The notes beneath the pieces are model-generated. The model was not told where the DNA came from. It worked only from the letters and a program-made list of their open reading frames with translations, and ran no database searches. Below are positions 1 through 5,894 of a DNA stretch of 5,894 nt, one piece after another. Made by a program: the position numbers and the translations under genes. Numbering within the stretch: position 1 is the stretch's first letter; each line of letters opens with the position of its first letter. The stretch covers positions 1 to 5,894 of the forward strand of contig JAESSX010000183.1 of the NCBI GenBank assembly GCA_016763915.1. Reading direction: 5' to 3'. The DNA is from Rhodospirillales bacterium. GTDB lineage: Bacteria > Pseudomonadota > Alphaproteobacteria > Rhodospirillales_A > Casp-alpha2.

Positions 1-834
1 AGACCACCGGTTGTTAGACCAGTTGCCACTGCCCATTACATCCTGATGAGCCTGAGTGGTCAGGGTACTAAACCCTTCTGCATTCAGATCTTCAATTGGA
101 GAAATGCGCATTGAAGCATCGGAAAGCATGTTACCGGTAGCACGACCCGGGTTGTACACGCCTTCATTTTTACCCATACCAAAATCAACATAAGAATGAC
201 GCTTGCTGATATCTCCAGCTCCCTGGCCCTTTCCTGCCGTTGCTTTAGAACCAGAAGTATGTGAAGGCTCTTTACCACTCAGCTTGCCATCGGGCTCATA
301 CATATAGTAACTACCTGAACCCATAGCCATGAACTCATATTGATCTTCCATGTCCTGCATGCCATTATTGCCAGTCGTTCCAGCGCCTTCTTTATCCCAA
401 GTCGCTTTCCACTGCCAAATGTTAACACGCTCGCCGTCTCCACCCATTGTGAATGGAGGCTCTTCGCCAGACTGGTTTACCGGAAACATGATGGCTGCTT
501 GATCTTTATACTGCTGAGATCGAATCATGATGTCATTACGGGTTGCGTCTGTCCAGCTCAAGCGAACTGCGATTTCCTTGCCGTTTGTAGCGGCACGAAC
601 ATTCACCCATTTGGTAGCCGGAGCTGGCCACATGGGATTGGTGATCATCTGCGGATCCAAATCCACCATCGTGTGCTTGTGGAATGTAGGACCGTAACGT
701 GTCCAGAAAGGGTCATCCGCATTCATCGGAATAGCTCCCTGAACTTTAATAGCTTTGATGGTAGCCGCATTTGCACTTGATAATCCAAGTACGAAAGCAA
801 ACAACATCATAAAAACAATAGATTTTTTACTCAC
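1..834 (-). CDS. nxrC: Nitrite oxidoreductase gamma subunit NxrC (heme-b-type, EbdC-like), 3' end outside window
   Basis: The frame is open for 278 codons from a GTG at 834 to the window edge with no stop, so the C-terminus is missing. Residues 1-23 look like a Sec signal peptide: basic KK, hydrophobic core IVFMMLFAFVLGL, cleavage after ANA. The mature part resembles type II DMSO reductase gamma subunits (ethylbenzene dehydrogenase heme-binding family): LSWTDATRND (92-101), AAIMFPV (113-119), FTMGGDGERVNIWQWKATW (128-146), and a late IEDLNAEGFSTLTTQ (247-261) block. Met116 is a plausible axial heme ligand by position relative to EbdC; the partner Lys is not assigned. There is no CxxCH and no Cys at all in the visible part, so neither c-type heme nor a lipoprotein anchor is expected. 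A Gly/Ser/Lys-rich stretch spans about 180-211. GTG is preferred over the ATG at residue 9 because GGAGG lies 8 nt upstream and the later start would lose the basic N-region. Last visible gene of the operon; likely role is passing electrons from NxrB to a cytochrome c. Confidence 0.88.
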   Translation of the reverse strand, partial: MSKKSIVFMMLFAFVLGLSSANAATIKAIKVQGAIPMNADDPFWTRYGPTFHKHTMVDLDPQMITNPMWPAPATKWVNVRAATNGKEIAVRLSWTDATRNDIMIRSQQYKDQAAIMFPVNQSGEEPPFTMGGDGERVNIWQWKATWDKEGAGTTGNNGMQDMEDQYEFMAMGSGSYYMYEPDGKLSGKEPSHTSGSKATAGKGQGAGDISKRHSYVDFGMGKNEGVYNPGRATGNMLSDASMRISPIEDLNAEGFSTLTTQAHQDVMGSGNWSNNRWS

Positions 835-841
835 AAGTGTT

Positions 842-849
842 CCCTCCTC
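842..849 (-). promoter_or_regulatory. Ribosome binding site of nxrC
   Basis: GAGGAGGG on the minus strand, with the AGGAGG core 8 nt before the GTG at 834. This is the same spacing as at nxrA and nxrB. It is the main argument for the GTG start, which keeps the lysines of the signal peptide. Confidence 0.85.
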
Positions 850-905
850 GTTAACATACTGTTTACGGGATTTAAAGTTACGCCCGTCGCAACGAAATTC
901 CGAAG

Positions 906-933
906 GTGCGGCGGACCTTACGATCCGCCACAC
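906..933 (-). promoter_or_regulatory. Strong intercistronic hairpin between nxrB and nxrC
   Basis: In the minus-strand transcript, bases 933-922 pair with 917-906 in a 12-bp stem with two G-U wobbles, closed by a GUAA (GNRA) tetraloop at 921-918. Both wobble positions would be C/A mismatches in a plus-strand RNA, so the structure fits transcription of the operon strand. No U-tract follows, so it is not a canonical intrinsic terminator. An mRNA-stabilising or processing element, or partial attenuation setting NxrC level, is inferred. The rest of the 144-nt spacer holds the nxrC ribosome binding site and a weaker imperfect repeat (948-954 with 963-969). Confidence 0.6.
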
Positions 934-978
934 TCCCGTATTAATTACGCCGCTAAACTGCGAGCGTCGTTTCGCCTC

Positions 979-2256
979 TTAAATTGCACCCGGATGTTCT
1001 TCAGGTCGAACATAAAAAGGCTCTTCAACCGTAACACGGATGATTTCTTTACCTTTTCTGTTAAACCCGATGACCGTGTCGTTATACATCTCAAACTTCT
1101 TACCGTGAATATTGGTCTCGAAAATTTTCGGACCTGGCTCACGTTTCCATTTGAAGATGATACGTTGGGTCGTCCGGAACAGCTGCAATACTCCTAACAG
1201 ATCACGATCTGGAACCATGTACTGATCGATAGAATGATCAACACCAGGTCCAAACATCTGCTGAGAGTAAGAACGCGGAACGTGCCGTGACGGAATGTAG
1301 TAACCGTTAGGCTCCGTACCCAGCTGAGGATACAATGGTAGAGCAACCTTACGATCCCGAATCAGATAATACTGTGGATTATCAGGATCATGTGCCCATT
1401 CACCGTTACCACCGATTTTGACAAGACCCTGCAATCGGATCTTACCAACACAAGCAGCCATACAACGTGTTTCCATTTGATCACCTTCCGTCAGAGGATC
1501 GAGACCCTCAATACGGGGATAACAAGCGATACATTTTTCAGAAATACGCGTTGTTCCGCGGAACATCGGCTTTTTGTAAGGACACTGCTCTACACACTTT
1601 TTATAACCACGACAACGACTCTGATCGATCAGAACGATGCCATCCTCTTGGCGTTTGTAGATTGCCTTTCGAGGACACGCCGCCAAACAACCGGGGTACG
1701 TGCAGTGATTACAGATGCGTTGTAGGTAGAAAAACCAGATTTTATGCTCTGGCAGTACTGACTTCGTGCCGTTATCACCACCAAATGTTCCCTCACGGGA
1801 CTGGGTGAACTCACGACCATGAGCGGTATCTTCACCGAAATTCGGGAAACGCCACTCTTCATCAGTCGGTACATAACCGATAGCTTGCTGGTTCAAACCG
1901 ATCTTTGCAGGAGCTTCGAAGATGGTAACACCTTCGTAAACACCATGGATCGCTTTATTAGAGGTCTTACGTACGTTCCAAACATTCTGGCCCGGATTAG
2001 ACTGCTCCAACATTTTCAGGATCTTCCAATCCCAAAATTGAGGATAGCCACCGTAAGGTTTCGTTTCTACATTATTCCACCACATATACTCCTGACCCTT
2101 TGAAAAGGTCCAGGTAGATTTATGGGCCATTGTACAGGTCTGACAAGCAATACAACGATTCGTATTAAATACGAATGTGAACTGCTCTTTCGGATGCTTT
2201 TCGTCGTAGACGTAAGTGGCCATCCGACCCAGCTGCCAGTTATAGACTTCAGGCAT
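979..2256 (-). CDS. nxrB: Nitrite oxidoreductase beta subunit NxrB (four-cluster iron-sulfur protein)
   Basis: Electron-transfer subunit carrying electrons from NxrA towards the gamma subunit; 425 residues, the usual length. The N-terminus MPEVYNWQLGR and the block EYMWWNNVETKPYGGYPQFW (57-76) are hallmarks of Nitrospira/Nitrospina/Kuenenia-type NxrB. Cysteine groups: 35, 38, 41 with His45 in the fourth place; 182, 185, 190, 194; 215, 221, 225; 242, 245, 265, 269. By the NarH pattern these make three [4Fe-4S] and one [3Fe-4S] cluster; Tyr218 lies between Cys215 and Cys221 where NarH has Trp, in line with a three-cysteine [3Fe-4S] site (Cys194, 215, 221). His45 would belong to the cluster also bound by Cys242, Cys245 and Cys265, which is unusual. 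There is no signal peptide or membrane segment, so export with Tat-signal-bearing NxrA is inferred. The start is fixed by AAGGAG at 2265-2270, 8 nt before the ATG. It follows nxrA by 83 nt and precedes nxrC by 144 nt. Confidence 0.96.
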   Translation of the reverse strand: MPEVYNWQLGRMATYVYDEKHPKEQFTFVFNTNRCIACQTCTMAHKSTWTFSKGQEYMWWNNVETKPYGGYPQFWDWKILKMLEQSNPGQNVWNVRKTSNKAIHGVYEGVTIFEAPAKIGLNQQAIGYVPTDEEWRFPNFGEDTAHGREFTQSREGTFGGDNGTKSVLPEHKIWFFYLQRICNHCTYPGCLAACPRKAIYKRQEDGIVLIDQSRCRGYKKCVEQCPYKKPMFRGTTRISEKCIACYPRIEGLDPLTEGDQMETRCMAACVGKIRLQGLVKIGGNGEWAHDPDNPQYYLIRDRKVALPLYPQLGTEPNGYYIPSRHVPRSYSQQMFGPGVDHSIDQYMVPDRDLLGVLQLFRTTQRIIFKWKREPGPKIFETNIHGKKFEMYNDTVIGFNRKGKEIIRVTVEEPFYVRPEEHPGAI

Positions 2257-2307
2257 TATAGTATCTCCTTGTTAACATTGGTTAAATGTTGATAAATCGA
2301 TTGAAGA

Positions 2308-2327
2308 CCCTCCCACAATTGAGAGGG
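2308..2327 (-). promoter_or_regulatory. GC-rich hairpin between nxrA and nxrB
   Basis: Just after the nxrA stop codon, the minus-strand RNA can form a 7-bp stem (CCCUCUC with GGGAGGG, one G-U pair) around a 6-nt loop AAUUGU. The G-U pair would be a C/A mismatch on the other strand. The bases after it (UCUUCAAUCGAUUU) are only moderately U-rich, so full termination is unlikely and would cut off nxrB. It could be a partial terminator or a 3' protecting structure for nxrA mRNA. A weak second repeat, AACATT/AATGTT at 2274-2290, lies close to the nxrB ribosome binding site. Confidence 0.4.
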
Positions 2328-2339
2328 CCCCCTATCACT

Positions 2340-5300
2340 TTAGATTTTCACACGTACATACTGTCCCGCGAGATACATCTCAGCAAAACGATCTTTCAAC
2401 GGTGATTCTGGGGTGTAACCAGTTCGAACTGGTTCCCAGAGTCCTTTACCATGCAATCCACCATCTTCAGCTTTGGAGAATTTAACCAGCGTTTCTTTCG
2501 GTACTGCATTAACCGCATGGTTATCAGCTTCGTAGCCGTGTTTGAACTTCATCTTGGATTTTGCTTTATGGAACAGAGTATCAGTCTGATGCATAGGCAT
2601 TAACCAAGATCGCGTAATAGATTGCTGACCACCATACCGGAAGTTACTCTGGTAAGGAGTGGTCATTGACATCGCTCGTCCATCAGGCCGTTCTTCATGA
2701 GCCTTAACTGAACGCTCGGTGGAAATCCACGTAGCGTGTTTCATCATGGTGGTGTGATACGGATATGCCGGGTTGTACTTAGCCCGTAACATCAGCCGTG
2801 CCACTTTGTATCTTGGATCTGAAGGTTTCCAACCAATGTATGGTCGATCAGCAGGATTCGCATCACAATATACATAGTCACCTTCGTTGATACCAAGATC
2901 TTTACACAAGAACGGATTCATGTGTACCTGCCACTCACCAACACCTGGAGATCGTTTATCCATTCGATAAGGATCACCAAAGTTGTTGTTCCAGATCATG
3001 TTCCAGTCAGTGGTTGCCCAAGAACTATGCGCTGTATGACGTGATTTAGGAGTTACACAATAGAACCGATAACCCTTCTCCCACAAGAAGTTTTTGGTCG
3101 TACGTACAGCAGACCAAGGCTTCTTGATGTTTCGAACGTGACGAAGATCCGGATCTTGCTCGTCTTCCGGAATTCCGTAATCATCCGGGCGGATGTAAGG
3201 ATTAGTAGAAATGATTACGTTCGGCAGATAAGGCGTTGCTTCTGGGCCTTCCCGCGAAACGATGAAGTTTTCACCGTATTCTATCGCTTCCGGCTCATCG
3301 TTGTAGAACTGGAGGCGGCCGTTAGGCGTGTAGTACGGTTTAGACTCCGTATACATCTCCCAGAAGGGAGTACGCGGATAAGTTCTGAACAGCAACAGAC
3401 AACATCCCGGCTCACCATACTTGCCGTTGATGATATCGTCGATGTTGTAACCCATACCCGTTGTAGACGTCGTGAACAACCGGCGAATCATAGCTTTCGT
3501 GCGGTTCGGCGCTTTACCTTCATAAACCTTCATGATATCGGCAAAACGCTTGTCACCCGTCACTTCCGCTAACCGGATAGAGAACTCACGATGAATCAGG
3601 TTATCATCGATGGTATCGAAGATAGGCTTGATTCCCGTGCCGCCCCAGATCTGATGGAACGGATTCGAACATGCACAAGTGATCTCATAACTTTCGAACT
3701 CGGCCCAGCTGTTCGGTGCCAATACGATGTCGCTGTATTCGCAGGAACCGGTGAACTCGATGTCCTGAGCAACGATCATGTCTACGTTGTTGTTCGTGTT
3801 GAATACCAGCTCGTAGAACCACTTAGCATTGTTGATAACGTTAACGTTAACATACCAGCACAGCTTGGTCGGCGTCGGCATATGCGTACGACCCGTGAAT
3901 ACCTTCCGGCCATAGCGCGGGGTATTGACGATCAACGCTTTATCACGATGCGCCCAGTAGCTGACTTCCTCACCCTTCAGGTAACCCTTGACATTCTTCC
4001 AGTCTACGTTCTTGGTAATGTCCATGATCGGGTTGAAAGGATCTTCTGCAACCATCGCCGCGAAACCAGGTCCCGACCAATGCGAACCCTGGTAGTTGCC
4101 AGCCTTGTAGTTACCAGCCCATGTATGAGCGCCGGAACCTTTAGGACCAACATTACCCGTCAGCATCAGAGGAACATAAGACGCGCGGTTATGCATTGTT
4201 CCGTGGAAGTAATGGTTGATACCTTCACCATAATGGATCTCAACAGGTTTGATGGTAGCCATGTCGCGAGCCAAGCGGATGGTTAAGTCCTTCGGAGCGT
4301 GACAGATCTGGTTGACCGTATCAATGTCGTAATCCTTAAGGTGAACTTTATACATCTCATAAAGAGGCATTACCGTAATGGTTTTGCCGTTTACGAGTTT
4401 AATGTCATAAACACCGTCCAATGAAGGATCGATATTTTTCTTCCTCATCTTAGCGCCGATGTCTTCACGCGTGATAGCAACCGGCTTATCCGTATTAGTA
4501 TCCCATACGGTATAGTCAGGCATCTTGGAGCGGTTGAAGTTCTTCATCCACTTCGTGGTGAAGCCGTCTTTCGGCAGTTGTTGCGGCTTGTAACCCGGAA
4601 TGAAATCATCCGGATGCAACCGGACCAGCGTATCCGTTCGAACCAACAGAGGCATATCTGTGTAGTCCTTCACGAAATCGATGTCCACAAGGCCTTCGTC
4701 CATGATAATTTTGGCACAACCCAAAAACAACGCGATGTCGGACAGACCCGCACGTACCGGTATCCAGTAATCCGCTTTAGTTGCAGGCGGATTGTACTCA
4801 GGAGCAATCGCTACCAGCGTACCACCGCGCTCCATGATTTCTGTGTACCAATGCGCTTCAGGCATTTTGTTCTCGATCAGGTTTTTACCCCACTGAATCG
4901 TCATCTTCGCATAACGATGATCCGCGAAGTCGATATCAGAGGTCTGCATACCATGGGTCCAGGAATGTCCCGGAGCCTGATCGCCGTGCCAGGTGTAGTT
5001 GGACCATGCCCGGCCGCCCAGTACTTTACCAGGGCCACGACCGCGAATGATTGAGTCCAACAGAGCCATCATGTTAGCAATGCGGTAGACGCCGTATTTA
5101 CCAACAACGCCGAGAAGACCCATACCACCGCGATACTTAAAAGTACGCGGACCGGATCCACCCATTGCTTCGATCATCTCAGGTTGGTAACCTTCGTTTT
5201 TCAGGCGTTGTGCACCGCGGATGCCACTATAAGCCTTAGCAACCGCAATGTGCCCCTTCGCCAGATACGTGAAGGTTTGATCCCAGGTCATGCGGACAAA

Positions 5301-5801
5301 TTCGTCCGTGCCCCGGCTTGTCATCTTATACTTTTCACGGTTCTCTTTATCCAAATACGGAAAACCGTCATCCGCCCACTGCTTCCAACCAACACGGATC
5401 ATCGGATATTTATTCCGATAAGGACCGTATGCACGGCGGGGATACGTCATACCACGCAGACACATGCGGGGGTTCCACGCAGCGTCAGCTTGGTTACCAT
5501 ACAGGTCACGAACTTTGTGGTGATCGTAGTTCTGCTCGATACGCATCAAAATGCCGTTACGTACGAATCCGCGTACGCGACATTGATGGGTGTCGTTCGG
5601 AGAACAACAATACGTAAAAGATCGCTCATACTTATACTGATCGCGGTAGACTTCTTCCCACCGTCTGTCAGGATAAGCTTCCAGCGGATTCCCGACTTTT
5701 ACTACGGGTTTCAGCTGAGCTCCAACCCTCTTGCTCGTCAATGCCATAGCTGTCGCTACACCAGCACTCACCTGCAAGAATTTCCGTCTGTTTAGCCTCA
5801 T
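2340..5801 (-). CDS. nxrA: Nitrite oxidoreductase alpha subunit NxrA (molybdopterin catalytic subunit, periplasmic type)
   Basis: Catalytic subunit of nitrite oxidoreductase, oxidising nitrite to nitrate (reversible in this family); 1153 residues, close to the roughly 1150 usual for Nitrospira/Kuenenia-type NxrA. Residues 1-30 form a Tat signal peptide: NRRKFLQVS at 4-12, a short hydrophobic stretch, then VGA before a likely cleavage near residue 28. The N-terminal Fe-S site reads Cys66-x3-Asp70-x3-Cys74 with Cys114 downstream, the type II arrangement with Asp in the second position. The motif WHGDQAPGH (271-279) supplies Asp274, the expected Mo ligand by alignment with NarG. Residues 526-572 (EGINHY through GNYKAGN) and 690-715 are typical molybdopterin-binding stretches; the C-terminal dinucleotide-binding domain spans about 910-1060. 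The ATG at 5801 is chosen because AGGAG lies 8 nt upstream and the Tat motif follows at once. First gene of the operon. The assignment as NXR rather than a nitrate, chlorate or perchlorate reductase rests on remembered overall similarity; direction of catalysis is inferred. Confidence 0.95.
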   Translation of the reverse strand: MRLNRRKFLQVSAGVATAMALTSKRVGAQLKPVVKVGNPLEAYPDRRWEEVYRDQYKYERSFTYCCSPNDTHQCRVRGFVRNGILMRIEQNYDHHKVRDLYGNQADAAWNPRMCLRGMTYPRRAYGPYRNKYPMIRVGWKQWADDGFPYLDKENREKYKMTSRGTDEFVRMTWDQTFTYLAKGHIAVAKAYSGIRGAQRLKNEGYQPEMIEAMGGSGPRTFKYRGGMGLLGVVGKYGVYRIANMMALLDSIIRGRGPGKVLGGRAWSNYTWHGDQAPGHSWTHGMQTSDIDFADHRYAKMTIQWGKNLIENKMPEAHWYTEIMERGGTLVAIAPEYNPPATKADYWIPVRAGLSDIALFLGCAKIIMDEGLVDIDFVKDYTDMPLLVRTDTLVRLHPDDFIPGYKPQQLPKDGFTTKWMKNFNRSKMPDYTVWDTNTDKPVAITREDIGAKMRKKNIDPSLDGVYDIKLVNGKTITVMPLYEMYKVHLKDYDIDTVNQICHAPKDLTIRLARDMATIKPVEIHYGEGINHYFHGTMHNRASYVPLMLTGNVGPKGSGAHTWAGNYKAGNYQGSHWSGPGFAAMVAEDPFNPIMDITKNVDWKNVKGYLKGEEVSYWAHRDKALIVNTPRYGRKVFTGRTHMPTPTKLCWYVNVNVINNAKWFYELVFNTNNNVDMIVAQDIEFTGSCEYSDIVLAPNSWAEFESYEITCACSNPFHQIWGGTGIKPIFDTIDDNLIHREFSIRLAEVTGDKRFADIMKVYEGKAPNRTKAMIRRLFTTSTTGMGYNIDDIINGKYGEPGCCLLLFRTYPRTPFWEMYTESKPYYTPNGRLQFYNDEPEAIEYGENFIVSREGPEATPYLPNVIISTNPYIRPDDYGIPEDEQDPDLRHVRNIKKPWSAVRTTKNFLWEKGYRFYCVTPKSRHTAHSSWATTDWNMIWNNNFGDPYRMDKRSPGVGEWQVHMNPFLCKDLGINEGDYVYCDANPADRPYIGWKPSDPRYKVARLMLRAKYNPAYPYHTTMMKHATWISTERSVKAHEERPDGRAMSMTTPYQSNFRYGGQQSITRSWLMPMHQTDTLFHKAKSKMKFKHGYEADNHAVNAVPKETLVKFSKAEDGGLHGKGLWEPVRTGYTPESPLKDRFAEMYLAGQYVRVKI

Positions 5802-5809
5802 AAAAAAAT

Positions 5810-5814
5810 CTCCT
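5810..5814 (-). promoter_or_regulatory. Ribosome binding site of nxrA
   Basis: AGGAG on the minus strand, separated by 8 nt (mostly a T run) from the ATG at 5801. It decides the start. The frame stays open upstream to a TTG at 5828, but that start would place this Shine-Dalgarno inside the coding region and put nine extra residues before the Tat motif. Confidence 0.85.
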
Positions 5815-5894
5815 AATTTATAATGCAAAACAAAGAATACGAAGAACCTCTAGTTCGCAAACATCGAGCTTCTCCAAACTACCAACACTCACTA

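Noticed and set aside
84..278. 64-codon minus-strand frame inside nxrC
   Set aside because: Out of frame with nxrC and without its own start signal; the nxrC frame explains the stretch.
340..780. 146-codon open frame on the plus strand
   Set aside because: Antisense to nxrC, which has a start signal, signal peptide and family motifs in the minus frame.
3591..4286. 231-codon open frame on the plus strand
   Set aside because: It lies wholly antisense to conserved nxrA sequence, shows no family resemblance or start signal, and is explained by the codon bias of nxrA.
5184..5795. 203-codon open frame on the plus strand
   Set aside because: Antisense to the N-terminal part of nxrA, with no recognisable motifs and no ribosome binding site I could see.
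979..5801. Assignment as respiratory nitrate reductase NarGH or (per)chlorate reductase
   Set aside because: The Asp-containing Fe-S motif and Tat signal of the alpha subunit, the MPEVYNWQLGR start of the beta subunit, and an EbdC-like gamma subunit instead of membrane NarI fit periplasmic NXR better. A tree would be the final test.
5817..5822. TATAAA as a possible -10 box for the operon
   Set aside because: No TTGACA-like box at the right distance, and transcription from it would start inside or next to the nxrA ribosome binding site. The promoter probably lies further right, outside the window.
5802..5828. Upstream extension of nxrA to a TTG at 5828
   Set aside because: TTG start without a clear Shine-Dalgarno; it would bury the AGGAG of the ATG start and lengthen the Tat signal for no reason.
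5818..5892. 24-codon minus-strand frame (GTG start) just before nxrA, a possible leader peptide
   Set aside because: Short, no visible ribosome binding site within the window, and no regulatory codon run; chance cannot be excluded.

Overview
The window is almost filled by one operon on the minus strand, read from the right end to the left. It encodes a periplasm-type nitrite oxidoreductase (NXR) of the DMSO reductase superfamily, type II. The order is nxrA (catalytic Mo subunit, complete), nxrB (iron-sulfur subunit, complete) and nxrC (heme-b-type gamma subunit, cut by the left window edge). No other gene is supported, and all long plus-strand frames are shadows of these three.

Organism: the two large proteins are of the kind known from Nitrospira, Nitrospina and the anammox planctomycetes (Kuenenia, Scalindua), not the cytoplasmic-facing, NarGH-like NXR of Nitrobacter. 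The window is of middling GC by eye. Three compact genes in the order A-B-C are present with no inserted genes. The sequence alone does not decide the phylum. A nitrite-oxidising bacterium (Nitrospinota- or Nitrospirota-like) or an anammox-related lineage is most likely, and a less-characterised relative is possible.

Layout (transcription order): 5894-5802 is an upstream leader with a clear ribosome binding site and no convincing promoter. 5801-2340 is nxrA, with a Tat signal peptide. 2339-2257 is a spacer with a GC-rich hairpin. 2256-979 is nxrB. 978-835 is a spacer with a strong 12-bp hairpin capped by a GUAA tetraloop in the RNA. 834-1 is nxrC, which starts at GTG, carries a Sec signal peptide and runs off the window. 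All three starts have an AGGAG-type Shine-Dalgarno sequence 8 nt before the start codon.

How they work together: NxrA would oxidise nitrite to nitrate at a molybdo-bis(pyranopterin guanine dinucleotide) centre. Electrons would pass through its single Fe-S cluster to the four clusters of NxrB and on to the heme of NxrC or a cytochrome c. NxrA has a twin-arginine signal, NxrB has none and would be exported folded with NxrA, and NxrC goes separately through Sec. This predicts a periplasmic (or, in anammox bacteria, anammoxosome-lumen) enzyme. The most notable detail is a histidine in NxrB (His45) where the ferredoxin-like motif normally has its fourth cysteine.
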